From Calendula officinalis (taxonomy: Eukaryota; Streptophyta; Magnoliopsida; Asterales; Asteraceae): 64,000 nt of DNA. The DNA lies in contig OY970824.1 in NCBI GenBank assembly GCA_963853835.1, positions 66,854,884 through 66,918,883 of the forward strand. Reading direction: 5' to 3'. Positions within the stretch are counted from its first letter, which is position 1; each line of letters opens with the position of its first letter. Made by a program: the position numbers and the translations under genes. Shown piece after piece: positions 34,732 to 46,226 of this stretch. The notes under the pieces were generated by a model that saw only the letters and a list, made by a program, of their open reading frames with translations, ran no database searches and had not been told where the DNA came from.

Positions 34732-35880
34732 GATTGGATAAATCAGGGGTTACATGACTATTAGCACCAGTGTCAGGAAACCATGTGGCTGCAGATGTGG
34801 ATCCCGAATCAGAAAAGGCTGCAAAGTTGGCTTGAGGGCTGTTTTTGCGAGAATTGTTGGATTGGTTCGGACACTCGGATGGTAAATGGCCTATACCACA
34901 TCTGTTACAGTGACCATGCACTGTATTGTGAGTTGAAGCCCACTGAAATTGTCGAGTGGGAGGGTTATTGTCACGGCCACGATTTGAGTATTGACCTCGT
35001 GAGTTGCCACGAAAATTTCCCCGACGGTTGTATCGATTGTTTCTTTGATTTGATGCATAGTTGACTTGCGGGTGGCTGTTGTTGGATCCTGTAGGTTTAA
35101 TTGATACCCTAATTGAGAGGCTAATAGTTGTAAACTGTTGAGTTGAGATTGTAAAGCTGCAAGATCAGGTAAAGAATTTGTTGAGATACCTCCAGTGGTA
35201 GCAGCATAAGCTTGCGGTGTTGTAGGTGTTGTTGCAGGTAACGTTGCTGATTTGTTAAGCATGTAATCATGGTCAGAAAGAAGACCATGCAGATCATTAA
35301 ACGTGACAGGTGGTTGACTAGCTAAAAGGTTTGATTTTAAACCATTATATTCGTCTCGCAGACCAGAGATGGTAAGCATTACCAAATCTTTATCCTTCAT
35401 GGGTTCACCAATATTAGCAAGAGCAGATGCATATTCCATTGCTCGGCTTAGATAAGTGAGTGGGGTTTCATCACCTGTCATAGTTATTCGCAGCAGCTGT
35501 GTTTTTAAAGTGTATTCACGGGAGGCAGAGTGTGGTGCATAGGCACGTTCTAACGAGAGCCACAAATCTCTGGAAGTGGTACCTTGAACATGTTGAAAAG
35601 ATGCTTCAGAGATGGTGGACAGAATCAGCATGCGTACATGTGCATCATTAGAAACCCAAGGAGAGTAACTAGGGTTTTCTGTTGTTGCATCAGTTGTGGT
35701 AATTACCTTTTCTGGACATTGGATGGTGCCATCTACGTTTCCAATAAGATGATTGGTGATAAGAAACGATTCAATCATCGCCTTCCAGAAACCATAGTTG
35801 GTGTTGGAAAGGGTGAAGGCAAACTTGTGGGTATTATGAGAAGTTTTATCTGCAGCAGTGAAGGCAATAATAGCAGCCAT
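34643..35880 (-). pseudogene. Nested Copia gag and protease
   Basis: The gag frame starts at 35880 (MAAIIAFTAADKTSHN) and has the UBN2-type gag core (NYGFWKAMIESFLITNHLIG, LWLSLERAYAPHSASREYTL, YLSRAMEYASAL). A frameshift near 35095 displaces the Asn/Arg-rich linker and the zinc knuckle CNRCGIGHLPSEC (about 34900) to a second frame, which continues into the protease motif WFPDTGANSHVTPDLSNL. Another shift near 34690 returns to the frame of the polyprotein. At least two indels separate these parts. Confidence 0.9.
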
Positions 35881-36038
35881 GTTTTGATCGATATTGTGTG
35901 AGCAAAATTAGAAAAGATGAATGAAAACAGATGAAGATTGCTGCTAATTTAGAGTTGCTGCCGTTTTAGGGTTAGAGGCAGATTTAGAACGGCAGATTTA
36001 GGTTAGAGGCAGAATAGGGTTACAATGCTCTGATACCA

Positions 36039-36153
36039 AATCAAACCTCGTTATTGTGTTATTAAATGATGATTACAATACACCTCTATATATAGAGAGA
36101 AATATTACATCTAGCACCCTCTACTTATGATAATATAATTACATAGTTTAACA
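36039..36153 (-). repeat. 5' LTR of the nested Copia element
   Basis: 115 bp, directly adjacent to the primer-binding site at 36027-36038 and to the CAGAA duplication at 36154-36158. A minus-strand TATATATAGAGG lies mid-LTR and could act as the core promoter. Confidence 0.95.
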
Positions 36154-36158
36154 CAGAA

Positions 36159-36868
36159 CCACAACCCCCACCTGACACGTGGTGAACACTCATTCCGATT
36201 TTACCCTTTTTGTCCCTGTTGCGAGTTTCCTCCTCAATATGGAGGTGTTTCAACAGAACATCCAAAGAGTAGTCCTCAGATTTGTGCATCATTCTTTTGG
36301 AAAAGTCTTTCCATGAGGGTGGTAACTTGCAAATGATTGCTCCAATCTGAAAAAGCTCTGGAAGATTAATAGATAGAGAATTCAACTTATTCACTATCAC
36401 CTGGAGTTCATGCACCTGCTCCATAATCGGCTTATCATCCACCATTTGAAACTTGAAGTATTTGGACACAAGATACTTGTTAGTACCTTCTTCATGTGTC
36501 TTGTACTTGAGTTCAATAGCTTTCCACAACTCTATAGGATTTGTAATAGGAGCATACAAATCATAGAGACGGTCGGATAAGGAGTTCTTGATGTGTCCCA
36601 AGCATAAATGTTCAGACTCTCTACGCAGAGCCCTTTGCTTATCAAGTTCAGCAATTGCTTGCACATCAGGGGCACCTCCCTCACCAGGAACTGGATTAGC
36701 AGGAATTGGGGCCAATTCAAGATCCAACACAAAGCTTAGTTTAAGCACAACAAGCATAAACAAGACTTTGTCAGCCCAACGAGTGTAGTTCTGGCTATCA
36801 AAACGATCAAGCTTGATGAATTCTTGAATCATCAAACGGAAGTTGGTGGAAGAAATTTCAGTGTCCAT
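36159..36868 (-). pseudogene. Outer Copia gag, N-terminal part
   Basis: Starts MDTEISSTNFRLM and runs about 236 aa through LDRFDSQNYTRWADKVLFML, NPIELWKAIELKYKTHEEG, YLVSKYFKFQMVDDKPIMEQ and INLPELFQIGAIICKLPPSW to a Gly/Ser linker (HHVSGGGCGS). There the nested element interrupts it. The reading continues beyond the insertion at about 31440 as a Gly/Ser repeat and YKGKKGFKMNKN. Uninterrupted within this half. Confidence 0.85.
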
Positions 36869-36941
36869 TATCTTTTCTGAAAGTTGACTAACAGACTAGT
36901 AACAGAATATAAAACATACAGCACGTATAAACCTTAAAGAT

Positions 36942-37698
36942 TGATGTAATATTTTATATCCTGTAACAATTGTTAGTATAATCAAATAATTAGAATGAAA
37001 AAAACCGAACCTGAAAGTTGACGGGAAGAACAGAAAACCGCACGGAATGAATTCCTGTCCTTTAAGGTTTATACGTGCTGTATGCTGTTAGCTCTTCAAC
37101 GTATCACCCCAGGATTTGATGCAGTATAACAGTGGGTTCCGACAGCAAAAGAACCACTGTGTAACACAAAGTGATGAAGCAGGAACAAAGAAGAACATAT
37201 GTACTTTTCAGAGAGAGTGAGTGTGAATTTCGTGTGTTCTCTAACACTGCACTGAGCTCTCTTATATAGGCCAATACTGAAAACGTACACCATCATTGCA
37301 GTATTTAAAACCGTATTAATACAGTCTTGAAACCGATATTTGATAGTCAAAAATCAGAAGAAACGTACACGGTATTAACACCTCATCTTAATGCCCGAAC
37401 GTTACGTTTGACTATTTGAATTCACGGTACTGGCCAAAAAGAAAGCTCCTCAGCTCCCAGCGACTGATGCGTCGTGCGAAGTGCAAAGTGCTCTTAAATC
37501 GCGCCATTTCGCGTCATCGGTCTCGGCTCGGCGCGCGTATGTGTCTAGCCTTTAATCCTCCACTAAAGCCTTTGAAAGCTTAAGTAATTAAATGCCTTAT
37601 AAACCCACTAAAAGTTCTTCCTCCCACCAATGTGGGAACTTGCCAACTTGCAAGTTATTAATTAATATTGCTATTGCTATTAATTAATATTTCCAACA
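36942..37698 (-). repeat. 5' LTR of the outer Copia element
   Basis: 757 bp, the longer of the two outer LTRs. Just inside, GCACGTATAAACC (about 36921-36933) is the inverse of GGTTTATACGTGC within the LTR (about 37067-37079), a local inverted repeat not seen at the other LTR. Confidence 0.9.
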
Positions 37699-37787
37699 AT
37701 AGCTAGCTTTTAGGGGTGAGTTCTACACTTGAGCTTATGAGCATTGTGCGAGCCTAGTATGGGACGGGTTCGTATCAATTGCTATTA

Positions 37788-40700
37788 GCTTTTATCAACC
37801 TAATCGTATCGAGGGACAGTTGTTTTTATCAAGCTAATCGTATCGAGGGACAGTTGTTTTTATCAAGCTAATCGTATCGAGGGACAGTTGCTTTTGTCAA
37901 GCTAATAGCATTGTGGGACAGTTATTGTTATCAAGCTAATACCATCGAGGGACAGTTGCTTTTATCAAGCTAATAACATCGAGGTACAGTTGCTTTTATC
38001 AAGCTAATCGCATCGTGGGACAGTTGCTTTTATCAAGCTAATCGCATCGAGGGACACTTGCTTTTATCAAGCTAATCGCATCGAGGGACACTTGCTTTTA
38101 TCAAGCTAATCGCATCGAGGGACAGTTGCTTTTTTCAAGCTAATAGCATCGGGGGACAGTTGCTTTTTTCAAGCTAATAGCATCGAGGGACAGTTGCTTT
38201 TTTCAAGCTAATCGCATAGTGGGACAGTTGCTTTTATCAAGCTAATCGCATCGTGGGACAGTTGCTTTTATCAAGCTAATCGCATCGTGGGACAGTTGTT
38301 TTTATCAAGCTAATCGCATCGAGGAACACTTGTTTTTATCAAGCTAATAGCATTGAGGGACAGTTGCTTTTTTCAAGCTAATCGCATCGAGGGACAGTTA
38401 CTTTTTTCAAGCTAATCGCATCGAGGGACAGTTGCATTTATCAAGCTAATCGCATCGAGGGATAGTTTCTTTTATCAAGCTAATCTCATCGAGGGACAGT
38501 TGCTTTTATCAAGCTAATCGCATCGAGGGACAGTTGCTTTTTTCAAGATAATCGCATCGAGGCACAGTTGCTTTTTTCAAGCTAATCGCATCGAGGGACA
38601 ATTGCATTTATCAAGCTAATTGCATCGTGGGACAATTGCTGTTATCAAGCTAATCGCATCGTGGGACAGTTGCTGTTATCAAGCTAATAACATCGTGGGA
38701 CAGTTGCTTTTTTCAGGCTAATCGCATCGTGGGACAGTTGCTTTTATCAAGCTAATCGCATCGAGGGACAATTGCTTTTATCAAGCAAATCGCATCGAGG
38801 GACAGTCGCTTTTTTCAAGCTAATCGCATCGTGGGACAGTTGCTTTTATCAAGCTAATCGCATCGTGGGACAGTTGCTTTTATCAAGCTAATCGCATCGT
38901 GGGACAGTTGCTTTTATCAAGCTAATCACGTCGTGGGACAGTTGCTTTTTTCAAGCTAATCGCATCGAGGGACAGTTGCTTTTTTCAAGCTAATCGCATC
39001 GTGGGACAGTTGCATTTATCAAGCTAATCGCATCGAGGGACAGTTGCTTTTTTCAAGCTAATCGCATCGTGGGACAGTTGCTTTTATCAAGCTAATCACA
39101 TCGTGGGACAGTTGCTTTTATCAAGCTAATCGCATCGTGGGACGGTTGCTTTTATCAAGCTAATCGCATAGTGGCACGGTTGCTTTTATCAGGCTAATCG
39201 CATCGTGGGACAGTTGCTTTTATCAAGCTAATAGCATCGAGGGACAGTTGCTTTTTTCAAGCTAATCGCATCGAGGGACAGTTGCTTTTTTCAAGCTAAT
39301 CACATCGTGGGACAATTGCTTTTATCAAGCTAATCGTATCGAGGGACAGTTGCTTTCATCAAGCAAATCGTATCGAGGGACAGTTGCTTTTTTCAAGCTA
39401 ATCGCATCGTGTGACAGTTGCTTTTATCAAGCTAATCGCATCGTGGGACAGTTGCTTTTATCAAGCTAATCGCATCGTGGGACAGTTGCTTTTATCAAGC
39501 TAATCGCATCGAGGGACAGTTGATTTTATCAAGCTAATCGCATCGTGGGACGGTTGTTTTTATCAAGCTAATAGCATCGAGGGACGTTGCTTTTTTCAAG
39601 CTAATCGCATCGAGGGACAGTTGCTTTTTTCAAGCTAATCGCATCGTGGGACAGTTGCTTTTATCAAGCTAATCGTATCGAGGGACAATTGCTTTTATCA
39701 AGCTAATCGTATCGAGGGACAATTGCTTTTATCAAGCTAATAGCATCGAGGGATAGTTGCTTTTTTCAAGCTAATCGCATCGTGGGACAGTTGCTTTTAT
39801 CAAATAATCGCATCGAGGGACAGTTGCTTTTTTAAAGCCAATCGCATCGTGGGACAGTTGCTTTTATCAACCTAATCGTATCGAGGGACAGTTGCTTTTA
39901 TCAAGCTAATCGCATCGAACGACAGTTGCTTTTTTCAAGCTAATCGCATCGTGGGACAGTTGCTTTTATCAAGCTAATCGCATCGTGGGACAGTTGCTTT
40001 TATCAAGCTAATCGCATCGAGGGACAGTTGATTTTATCAAGCTAATCGCATCGTGGGACGGTTGTTTTTATCAAGCTAATAGCATCGAGGGACAGTTGCT
40101 TTTTTCAAGCTAATCGCATCGAGGGACAGTTGCTTTTTTCAAGCTAATCGCATCGTGGGACAGTTGCTTTTATCAACCTAATCGTATCGAGGGACAGTTG
40201 CTTTTATCAAGCTAATCGTATCGAGGGACAATTGCTTTTATCAAGCTAATAGCATCGAGGGATAGTTGCTTTTTTCAAGCTAATCGCATCGTGGGACGGT
40301 TGCTTTTATCAAGTAATCGCATCGAGGGACAGTTGCTTTTTTCAAGCCAATCGCATCGTCGGACAGTTGCTTTTATCAACCTAATCGTATCGAGGGACAG
40401 TTGCTTTTATCAAGCTAATCGTATCGAGGGACAATTGCTTTTATCAAGCTAATAGCATCGAGGGATAGTTGCTTTTATCAAGCTAATCGCATCGTGGGAC
40501 AGTTGCTTTTATCAAGCTAATAGCATCGAGGGAAAGTTGAGTTTTTCAAGCTAATCGCATCGAGAGAAAGTTGCTTTTATCAAGCTAATCGTATCGAGGG
40601 ACAATTGCTTTTATCAAGCTAATAGCATCGAGGGACAGTTGCTTATATCAAGCTAATAGCTTCGTGGGACAGTTGTTGTTATCAAGCTAATAGCATCGTG

Positions 40701-41040
40701 GGGCAGTTGCTGTTATCAAGCTAATAGAATCGAGGGACAGTTGCTGTTATCAAGCTAATAACATCGTGGGACAGTTGCTTTTATCATGCTAATCGCATCG
40801 TGGGACAGTTGCTTTTATCAAGCTAATCGCATCGTGGGACAGTTGCTTTTATCAAGCTAATAGCATCGAGGGACAGTTGCTTTTTTCAACCTAATCGCAT
40901 CGTGGGACAGTTGCTTTTTTCAACCTAATCGCATCGTGGGACAGTTGCTTTTGTCAAGCTAATTGCATCGTGGGACAGTTGATTTTATCAAGCTAATCGC
41001 ATCGTGGGACAGTTGTTTTTATCAAGCTAATAGCATAGAG
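37788..41040. repeat. 34-bp minisatellite array, about 95 units
   Basis: Direct repeats with consensus TTGCTTTTATCAAGCTAATC then GCATCGTGGGACAG, 34 bp, running about 3.25 kb without interruption. Variants at fixed positions recur: TTTTATC/TTTTTTC, CATCGTGGG/CATCGAGGG, AATCGC/AATAGC/AATCGT. At about 39521 and 40029 a series of at least 11 variant units repeats in the same order, a higher-order period of about 508 bp (15 units less small deletions). It begins about 90 bp after the outer Copia LTR and ends just before a kinase pseudo-exon. Unit length is not a multiple of three and no frame stays open, so it is non-coding. Confidence 0.97.
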
Positions 41041-41100
41041 TAAAAATCTCTAATTAAAAATGAAAATAGAGTAAAATTATAATTAAAAAGTAAATAAGAA

Positions 41101-41154
41101 CTTACTTGAATTTGTAGCCATGCAATTCTTGCATAACTTAAGGTGCCATCCTAA
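41101..41154 (-). pseudogene. Stray copy of STE20-like kinase exon 4
   Basis: The minus strand reads as the APE-motif exon of the kinase gene at 57325-57369: MAP-stop-VMQELHGYKF against MAPEVMQQLHGYDF. Both splice sites are recognisable: TTAG before GATGGCACC and GTAAG after. A GAA-to-TAA change puts a stop at the conserved Glu. No neighbouring kinase exon is visible; the minisatellite lies immediately on the downstream side. Confidence 0.75.
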
Positions 41155-44100
41155 GAAACCATTTGCTGGAAAATATCAAAATAGTTGTAGGAAATTCGTA
41201 ACCAGAACATTGATGAAAGCCAGAGCCAGTAAAGAGGAAATTCTGAAACAATAAAAGTTATATTATGGTCAAGAACATGAAGGAATGATACAAAGGATGG
41301 TGACTAATAATGAATTATTAACATCGTACCAATGGAAAACAAGTCAAATTTCTTCCCCATCTTAATGAACCATTCCCCAATTAGCCTAAAATCTGTTGAA
41401 ACATAATTTTGAATACTCTTCATTTTTCATTTCATAATAAATTAAAGATAAGCATTAGCATATGAGGTCAAACAAATTTTCATATTCTTATATATTATTA
41501 TAGTAAGTTTACTCAAATGCACAAATAACACATGGTAACAAAAAATGTAAGATGGTTTATGACCCGTGAGTCTAAAGATCAAATAATAAAATTCAAGAAA
41601 CTTTGCAGTTCCCAGAGGCTAGTGGATGAAGAAACTTAGAAAGAAATTATAAAAGAATTTGAAACTCTAACAAATGTGGTGGATCTGAAAGATTATGTCA
41701 AACTTAAATGCAAATTGATGATCTACTTCAAGAAATATAACAAACATACAAGAAGTTGATATATAGTAAAATTTTACAGATTTTGAAAATAAACAATGTA
41801 ATAACCGAAGAATTCTGACAGAAACATGAAAAATGAACTAAAAACTGATAGGAGATTGAAAAATTCTTACATGAGTATAGTTAAAGATATCAAAAGCGTC
41901 CTTATTTTGAAAAGCAAAATAATCTGTTATAACTGCGAAGAATCATCAGAGCACCTAAAAGAGAGAAAAACAAATCAAGAAAAAATATTATTATTCAAAG
42001 ATTCAATAATCTGTATGACAATATCGATTGCACAATCCCGTTTTCAGAAACTAACCAGATATATTGCAAAACATTATGTCCTAAATCGAGTTATTCATGA
42101 TGGTTTCAAACAAATTAAAACGACTAAAACGAGAATTCGCAAAACCCTAAAATTGCAACGAATAATTGCAACGAATCAAGAAGTAAAATTCAAACCGACA
42201 AATCAATTACAACAACCCTAGAATTCGCAAAACCCTAAAACTGAGGAAATGCAAAACTTACAATACGAATTCGAATCAGTCGTAGGAATCAATCTGAGAT
42301 GATGGAAAACAATCGGCTTCTTGATTCTGATACGAAAAGCAAAACTTACGGCCGCTTCTGTTCAATTGCTTCTTTTTCCTTTCTTTGCCAAGAGGTATAA
42401 ATTGGCAGAGAATTTATTGATCGGAAATACCGGAGGAAGCCGTTGTGAGGAAAGTCTCTATTGAAATCGAAACGACGCATTATTCCGGTTGGAGATGTAT
42501 TATGAATCGGTGAATCATCTGAAACGGTAGAAGAAATGGCGGTAGGTTTTGAGGGGGAAGAAACGACGCAGACTTTCAGAGGAGAAGTGGGTTAACGGTG
42601 GGAAGGGGGTTGAAGACGACGTTTTGATCTGAAATTTTAGGAACATTTCAAAGTATGCTCGTTATTGATGGTTTGTACTTTGTTTGTTGATATATTTTAG
42701 GAAATTGAATTTCCTTTAAATTCAGTTTAATATGGGCAATTATGACCGATATTAATTTTGTAGGTTTCTCAACGGTAATTCAAAATAGCAAAACATATGT
42801 TGTCACGTTTATAAAAAAACAAACATTTTCTCAACACCCAATATTTCCTAAATTATTAACTTAATTTTACAGAATTGCTAATGCGAGCCCTGTAGGCATA
42901 CGTTAACAAAACTTTAATAAACCAAAACTTTCTTAATTAGAGTAAATAATATTTATAACTCATTAATACTTTTGTTTTATACTGATTTTACCCTTATCAT
43001 AATTGAAAATGAAGGATTTTGATGAATTAAATGCATATGCATAAAAGATGAAGTATTTAACATTGTTATGATATACCTTGAGTCACGTAATAGAAAAATC
43101 CTAAAGATAATAAATAAAATATTTACAAGGCTTTCACATTTGTTATCTCATACATATACTAGGACGTTCCTAGGCCGTGCTCATGTATAGCAAAAGCCGA
43201 CCCATTTCTGTATTTGCTAATTATTTCGATTTTGACCCATTTCCAGGGTTTGACCCGTCACCCATTCACACAAAAACATGTATGTACCTCAACACGCATT
43301 TGATTGAGGCCACCATTTGTATGAACAAGCAACTAACCTTAAGTTTCTTGTGGAGCTGCTGATGACATAAACCAAGTGAATCATTGTTATTTAAATGAAA
43401 GTCAGAAATATTTTAATATCCAAACAAGATGTAGTATTTTTTTTATTATTATTATTATTTTTGGTATAGGATTCCACAATTTGTTGAAATCCAATGACGC
43501 ATTAGCAGTAATAGCAACTGTCATGAGTTCATTCAATGGTACATGTTTCTGAATGTGGATGCTCCTAGTTCAAAGTGGATGCACCATTGCTATTATGTTC
43601 TTCAAGTTTATTTGTTAGCAAATCACGATGATCAATCTTTGAAGAGTCAAAATCATCAGCTGATTATTGAAAAAACACAATCAGATTAGCTTAAAATATC
43701 ATTGAAAGCAAAAAAGAAAAAGAAAAATCATGGAGTGTTACCTCAAAAGTGAGGGATGGTTCAGGTGGAATATTCTCATTTCCTAACTAATCAAAAACCG
43801 TATTCCAAGTTATCCATTCATGGGTTAAGAAATGAGGCATAATCATCAAAACATATCAATACATGGTTCTGTTTTGACATCGATTTCTAAGGTACTTCCC
43901 AATTTCTTTAAATAAATTCATTGATGTTATTTTTGACAGTAGTGTCATAGGGAAAACTTTCATACATGTAACTTGGCTAGCTATAATAATCTGATTGTAG
44001 TATCATTCAAAAGAATTACTTTTGGGTCAAGATCTCTTTCAGTATTTCTATGTTCTTCTGACCCATCACAATTGTTGCAGTGAACAAGCATACAGCTGAA

Positions 44101-44339
44101 TATATTACTGAACAGTTGAATTTGGGCCCATGATAACCTATAACTGAATTAACAAACATAAAAAAATTATCAGCATTTTTAACACCCAAAAATCGCATAA
44201 TTTAACAAGTAAATACGTCTACAAATAGCCTGTACCAAATATTAGTAACAAAAATGAGAGAGAATATGTCAACTTCATTAGAAAATTAATAATCTTACTA
44301 CTTACTAATGCATTTAGGACTACTATTTTAAGGAATTTT
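41155..44339. other. Intergenic DNA, no gene recognised
   Basis: On the minus strand, 42350-42600 looks like a gene leader (pyrimidine-rich, CTTCCTCCGG, a short frame starting MRRFDFNRDF and a GTAAG-like donor near 42350). It may belong with the stray kinase exon as a gene fragment, but no coding continuation is visible. The frame at 41826-42221 (131 aa, Lys-rich) has no recognised motif and sits in AT-rich DNA. At 43433-43460 there is a short (ATT)n tract. Nothing else is supported. Confidence 0.4.
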
Positions 44340-44490
44340 AAGGAGCTCCTTAATTTTAAGTTTAAAGAGTTTTCCACTTTTAGTAACTTCTTCAACTAAA
44401 ATAAAATCAAAAAGTGTTGCTTACAAGATTCGAACACAGGACCTCTTCTAAGTAGTCACTATGTGTTAACCAATTGCTATAAATTACACT
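44340..44490 (-). mobile_element. tRNA-derived SINE-like repeat, minus strand
   Basis: On the minus strand, ATAGCAATTGGTTAACACA (A box) is followed about 40 nt later by CCTGTGTTCGAATCTTG (B box), then a tail running to about 44340. Spacing and motifs fit a tRNA-derived RNA polymerase III promoter, but the cloverleaf is degenerate. The tail differs from the 200-347 repeat. Boundaries are approximate. Confidence 0.5.
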
Positions 44491-45569
44491 TTAATTCATC
44501 CCACCAAAACAAATTATAAGAGGCTGTACGTCATCGCATTTGACCAGCCTTTTATTTCCGCTTCATTTTATATATCCGGAAACTATTGATTGCACTAAAT
44601 TGCCTTAGCATCTTTTATTTCCGTTTCGGTTATATTTCCGGAAACCAATAATTGTCTTACCACCAAATTAATTGACCTTTTGACTATACTAAATCTTCTT
44701 CACGCATATCTTAACAATATAGAAAGCTTTTGTTCATCTTTCAACATAACGCCTCGACCACAATATTAATTTGTCGGAAACGTATTACCACCCATTTAAT
44801 TTACTAAAATAAACTCTACATTACAAAGCTCTACATTAATTTACTTCCTAAATTGATGATTTTGTTAATCTTTCAACATAACGCATATCTACAAAACGTC
44901 TTACTTGGATTCTGCAACACCTCCACCACAACCGTAAAATAAACACGATGCTACAAATCAGGCGACGTTTACCCGCCTGCGATTTCCGGCGATATACTAC
45001 CCATGACATATGCTCCGGTGTTAAGGTAAGACGTCCGTTTAAAAGCCTATATATATTAACTATCGATTCTTAATTTCTCATACTAATTTTCTTTAACTTT
45101 GCATATTTCGACTGTCATTGTGTAAGCAACTTCTGCATATTTCATGGCTTCAACCACACATATTGGCAGTCCAGTGCTCACTGCACCACCCCATCCGGAT
45201 GTAGGGGATTAAACTTTTGAGGCTCAAGAGGTACAACTTTCAACACAACTTTTGAAATAAGTACTAATTTGCAGGTTACTTGTAAATAAGTACTAAACTT
45301 TTTAACTTTTTACGTCCTGATGGTCAATTTGATATTGATTTATATGACTCAACAAGTGACTATGTGAAATATGATTATTTATATAGTTTCAGATCATTTT
45401 CGTGAGAAAGCTAGAATCTGGGTGTGTTAGCTTGGTTAGAAATTCTTGCTCACAAAAACAAAGACAACATTGGTTAGAAATCTGGGCTACCTATGACGCC
45501 AATATTGTGCCCGTTACGATTTTGAAGTAATTATCATATGTATTAGTTCCCAATACTGCAATTAGAAGA
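44491..45569. other. Intergenic DNA, possibly Helitron interior
   Basis: No recognisable gene. Because a Helitron 3' end lies at 45682 on the plus strand, some or all of this stretch may be Helitron body, but I could not identify the 5' TC end. TATTTCCG..TATATATCCGGAAAC-like segments recur at about 44550-44645. Confidence 0.35.
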
Positions 45570-45682
45570 TAGAAAGTAATTAACACCACCACCATCGCCA
45601 CCGCCACCACCACCCACCAGTCAGTCGCCGCAAAATATAAAAACAAGGTACCCGCCGCCGCATTGCGCGGGTACCCTGCTAG
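45570..45682 (+). mobile_element. Helitron 3' terminus (plus strand)
   Basis: A CACCACCATCGCC-rich stretch precedes the hairpin GGTACCCGC...GCGGGTACC (about 45647-45675), followed by CTAG at 45679-45682 and then T. A GC-rich hairpin shortly before CTAG, inserted before T, is the canonical Helitron 3' end. The same hairpin and the same CACC-rich lead-in occur in inverse orientation at 49272-49480. Confidence 0.7.
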
Positions 45683-46226
45683 TGCTTTTTTATTTATGTA
45701 GTAGTAGTAAATTAAAATTATACAAATCGTCCCTGGAGTTTTTATAAAATTTTGGATTTCATCCGACGACTTATTTTATTACACCAACAGTCCCTAATTT
45801 TGTAAAGATACCGATCAATCTAGTGATATGCGGGACAAACAACGTTATAAGTTGTCCAAGTTGCCAAAGAAATAGTTCCTTTAATTTGATTAGAAAAGAT
45901 TCATCTTTTAGTTGGCTCGTATTCTCATTTAGCATTTCATCAACCAATACTGGCTCAAATAAATTTTGGGTTCAATGATTCTAAACTTATATAGATCTAA
46001 CGTGATCAAACCATGACTGGTTTCAGACAAACCGTTCACTAACTAATTTCGAGACCTAAATTGAGATGAACCAATCCATTACAAACAGAAAGAAAAAAAC
46101 AAATTTCAATAGACTGAACTTGTAAATTGGTGTATAGTCCAGGGGCTAACTTTGTGATTTATGTTCAAGGAGACCAAATTCAAATAAGGAGACAGATCAG
46201 AAGTCTTTCGTCAGTCCGTTGCTCCC
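45683..46226. promoter_or_regulatory. Upstream region of the proteasome chaperone gene
   Basis: About 540 bp between the Helitron end and the start codon; presumably promoter and leader. I see no clear TATA box. No other feature. Confidence 0.35.

Larger units (their letters stand above)
31447..36153 (-). mobile_element. Nested short-LTR Ty1/Copia retrotransposon
   Basis: 4707 bp with 115-bp LTRs (31447-31561 and 36039-36153) that differ at one position I can see. A perfect CAGAA target duplication (31442-31446, 36154-36158) lies inside the outer element's gag. The primer-binding site complement GCTCTGATACCA (36027-36038) abuts the 5' LTR, giving TGGTATCAGAGC in element orientation, the initiator-tRNA-Met site. 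Very short LTRs and this size suggest an Ale/Retrofit-like lineage (inference). The LTR similarity points to a recent insertion, yet the coding region already has several frameshifts. Confidence 0.95.
26854..37698 (-). mobile_element. Ty1/Copia retrotransposon (outer), split by a second Copia element
   Basis: Minus-strand element of about 6.1 kb once the nested 4.7-kb element is removed. LTRs lie at 26854-27493 and 36942-37698. In element orientation the LTRs start TGTTGGAAATATT and end ATATTACATCA. The order from 5' is gag (36868 down), zinc knuckle, protease, integrase, RT, RNase H (28002), which is Copia order. A purine tract (complement of ATCCCCCACC) abuts the 3' LTR. I found no clear 5-bp target duplication and no standard tRNA-Met primer site next to the 5' LTR. 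Coding regions carry stops and frameshifts. From the gag start and RT style it looks TNT1/Tork-like, which is an inference. Confidence 0.9.

Noticed and set aside
37788..41040. CRISPR-like appearance of the 34-bp repeat array
   Set aside because: Units abut directly with no unique spacers, and the genome is plant; it is a minisatellite.
41826..42221. 131-aa Lys/Ile-rich frame
   Set aside because: AT-rich composition, no motif, no splice or promoter support.
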